From Candidatus Villigracilis proximus (GTDB lineage: Bacteria > Chloroflexota > Anaerolineae > Anaerolineales > Villigracilaceae): a stretch of 52,020 bases of DNA. The notes beneath the pieces are model-generated. The model had not been told where the DNA came from and did not search any database. It saw only the letters and a program-made list of their open reading frames with translations. A program made the translations under genes and the position numbers. The stretch lies in the NCBI GenBank assembly GCA_016715195.1, contig JADKBB010000022.1, forward strand, positions 1-52,020. Reading direction: 5' to 3'. Shown one piece after another: positions 50,368 to 52,020 of the stretch (positions are counted from its first letter, which is position 1; each line of letters starts with the position of its first letter).

Positions 50368-52020
50368 AGTCACGTACCCGTGGACTGCGCGGCTCGGATT
50401 GAATTTCCTGCCCCTGACGTTGACGGGTTTGGCGGATGTAATCGCGAACCAGTTGCGGCGGGTGGGGTTGTGTGCCGCCCATGATCAAATATCCTGGAGC
50501 CCAGAAATCGCCTGATGGATTTTCTTTCTTCAAACGATTAAAGTCGCTGAAAATCTTTTCAGAAGTTTGTTGACGCATGATGCGCATGAGGTAACCCGGC
50601 GAAGTATTGGGCTGCACATTGACCACCCATTGCAAATATTCGGGGCGTACAGAGAGATATTCCAATCGCCAGCCGAAAGCCACACAAATATTTGGCAGCC
50701 ATTCACTGAGATGTTCCGAAAGGTCACCGGTGATATAGTGTGATGAAAAGCGCGGTACGAGCAGACAGGCATAGGTTAGATGATACAGTCCTGCCGTGGT
50801 TGGTTCTACCAGTAATTTACGCGCGGCATCTGTGGTTGGGCTTTCGCGTGTCACATCTGAATCACCGGGTGCGGGTCTTCCAACTGGAGTTTGCGGTCGT
50901 TGCTGCGGATGTGGACGTGCAGGCGCAGTAACATCTACTTCATCGAATGACGTTTGAGCCTGCGTATCCATCACTGGACCGCGGGGCTGCTCTGTCATCA
51001 CTGGATGATCCTGTCTGATGGAGGGTGAAATTTCTCTGAAAGAGGGGGGAGCATCCCGATTGAAAACCGACGCGTTTGAAAGCGATTCAGAGATGCGTGT
51101 TTCGTTGGGATCAAAGTTTGCTTTTTTACGCTGCTGTCCAAAGTCGCGGGAGGTTGCGGGTTCGGGATTGGGCGGCGGCACATTGGAAAGAATATCTGAA
51201 ATAGGAGGAACATCCATTTCAGCTTCCTCATCCGTCATGTCGGCAGGGAAATCAACAGTTGATTTTGAAGCCGGTCTGGCCGGGGCTTTTTGTGAATCGG
51301 TTTTATCGTTGCCGAGGTCTGTCACTAGTTGACTGGCCTGACTGCGGATCGTGCTGAAGGGAGTTTCTGCGTCAAAGACAAGCGCAAGCACCGTGTCGGT
51401 TGCGAGGCGTGTGGCGTACAACATGTGTTCGGCTTTTGTACTTTCAAGCCGGATGAAGCGCAGCAGGTCTGAACCTTTTTGTCCATCCCAGTTGCGGGTG
51501 ACCGTTTGAGCCACTTCTTTTGCGGCGCTGTTTGAAAGTCCGCCCGCGTATGCCCATAGATCGCTTTTGCGTGTGATCAACGCGGCCTGCGCAGATGACT
51601 CAAGCGTGAGCCGCGTAAGATGCTGAGCGGCTTTGGTTACATCGCTTAACCACGGCAAAGCGGTAACCGTGTTGGATTGCGGAATCGAGGGGGAGGATTG
51701 AGGTTGACTGATTGCGGTCATAAAATCCGTCATTCTAAAAGGCTTGCGGACGAGAATCCAGGGGCGCAAACCATCAAATGGAGGCGGTATGATATTATCA
51801 TCACACAGGATGATAATATTAATGCCTGGTCGAACGGTACGCAGGGCATGGGCAATTTCCTGCACCCATTCCTCGCCGAGAGCCAGATCGAACATGGCCA
51901 GCGGAGCACCAATTTCGTCTGCACGCACAACAGCAGATGCCTTGTTATTAACCACATGGATGCGATATAGATCCGTCTCTTCCAATGTACGACGGATGGT
52001 TTCTCCAAGTGTGGAAGAAG
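50366..52020 (-). CDS. Receiver-like/roadblock protein with degenerate Y1 (IS200-type) transposase domain, 5' end beyond window
   Basis: The frame is open to the window edge; TTG 51985 is unlikely to be the true start because upstream codons (TLGETIRRTLEE) continue a receiver-like fold. Numbering from that TTG: 1-92 receiver-like without clear phospho-site; 108-224 roadblock/LC7-like (AALITRKSDLWAYAGG, MLYATRLATD); 225-395 Pro/Asp-rich disordered linker; 397-530 a fold matching IS200/IS605 TnpA (AGLYHLTYACLLVPRF, MRQQTSEKIFSDF, FWAPGYLIMGG). The metal-binding HUH position reads RPEYLQWVV, with neither histidine, but the tyrosine of VRDYIRQT is retained. It looks like a domesticated, nuclease-dead DNA-hairpin binder fused to a signalling module. 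No inverted repeats or second transposon gene are nearby. Confidence 0.72.
   Translation of the reverse strand, partial: SSTLGETIRRTLEETDLYRIHVVNNKASAVVRADEIGAPLAMFDLALGEEWVQEIAHALRTVRPGINIIILCDDNIIPPPFDGLRPWILVRKPFRMTDFMTAISQPQSSPSIPQSNTVTALPWLSDVTKAAQHLTRLTLESSAQAALITRKSDLWAYAGGLSNSAAKEVAQTVTRNWDGQKGSDLLRFIRLESTKAEHMLYATRLATDTVLALVFDAETPFSTIRSQASQLVTDLGNDKTDSQKAPARPASKSTVDFPADMTDEEAEMDVPPISDILSNVPPPNPEPATSRDFGQQRKKANFDPNETRISESLSNASVFNRDAPPSFREISPSIRQDHPVMTEQPRGPVMDTQAQTSFDEVDVTAPARPHPQQRPQTPVGRPAPGDSDVTRESPTTDAARKLLVEPTTAGLYHLTYACLLVPRFSSHYITGDLSEHLSEWLPNICVAFGWRLEYLSVRPEYLQWVVNVQPNTSPGYLMRIMRQQTSEKIFSDFNRLKKENPSGDFWAPGYLIMGGTQPHPPQLVRDYIRQTRQRQGQEIQSEPRSPRVRD

Overview
The window reads as a chromosome segment of a bacterium of the phylum Chloroflexota, most likely class Anaerolineae. 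This is an inference from content. The signs are a very large family-5 solute-binding lipoprotein whose halves come in an unusual order, a Reg_prop sensor kinase, several soluble PQQ-propeller proteins, the run rpmH-rnpA-yidD-yidC-jag-parA-parB, and many multi-domain signalling proteins. Base composition is moderate and fairly even. No rRNA, tRNA, CRISPR array or complete insertion sequence was seen.

Layout. 1-0.5 kb: end of a higBA toxin-antitoxin pair. 0.6-3.1 kb, minus strand: a DapA-family aldolase, a ParB-like-domain protein and a calcineurin-type phosphoesterase. 3.1-9.1 kb, plus strand: a phosphosignalling operon with a Ser/Thr kinase fused to a PQQ propeller, a PP2C phosphatase, a J-domain/VWA fusion, a zinc-ribbon/FHA protein, an 80-residue protein, an OmpR-type regulator and a 33-residue membrane peptide. 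9.1-11.5 kb: an M20 amidohydrolase and adenosine deaminase (purine/ureide salvage). 11.6-18.0 kb: rpmH, rnpA, yidD, a propeller lipoprotein, yidC, jag, a PfkB kinase, parA and parB. 18.1-19.7 kb: a YtcJ-type amidohydrolase. 19.7-25.5 kb: two soluble histidine kinases, a response regulator, a CpaE-like ATPase, a small protein and a CpaF-like ATPase, with no pilus genes beside them. 25.6-30.1 kb: a double-HTH regulator, then TPR, GNAT, V4R-like and lipase genes in tight overlap, and a DsbA-family thioredoxin. 30.1-34.6 kb, minus strand: a 1257-residue Reg_prop histidine kinase with its LuxR-type regulator. 34.9-42.9 kb: a complete dipeptide/oligosaccharide-type ABC transporter with a DinB-fold gene between its two ATPases. 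43.8-50.3 kb, minus strand: COX15-type heme A synthase, a large TPR protein and DNA polymerase I. 50.4-52.0 kb, minus strand: a receiver-like/roadblock protein that ends in a degenerate IS200-type (Y1) transposase fold and runs off the window edge.

How it fits together. Regulation dominates. The 3-9 kb operon carries writer (kinase), eraser (PP2C), reader (FHA) and probable effector (J-VWA) of threonine phosphorylation. The 20-25 kb operon appears to link two-component signalling to a CpaE/CpaF ATPase pair. The 30-35 kb kinase/regulator pair diverges from the ABC operon and could sense its substrate. Heme A synthase implies a heme-aa3-type terminal oxidase and therefore oxygen respiration somewhere in the genome.

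Quality caution. Seven genes (higA, dapA-like, the Ser/Thr kinase, cpaF, the first ABC permease, the large TPR gene and polA) are each split by one or two single-base indels, nearly all in short homopolymers, while both halves still encode well-conserved protein. The simplest reading is uncorrected long-read error. I annotate these as single genes across the break.
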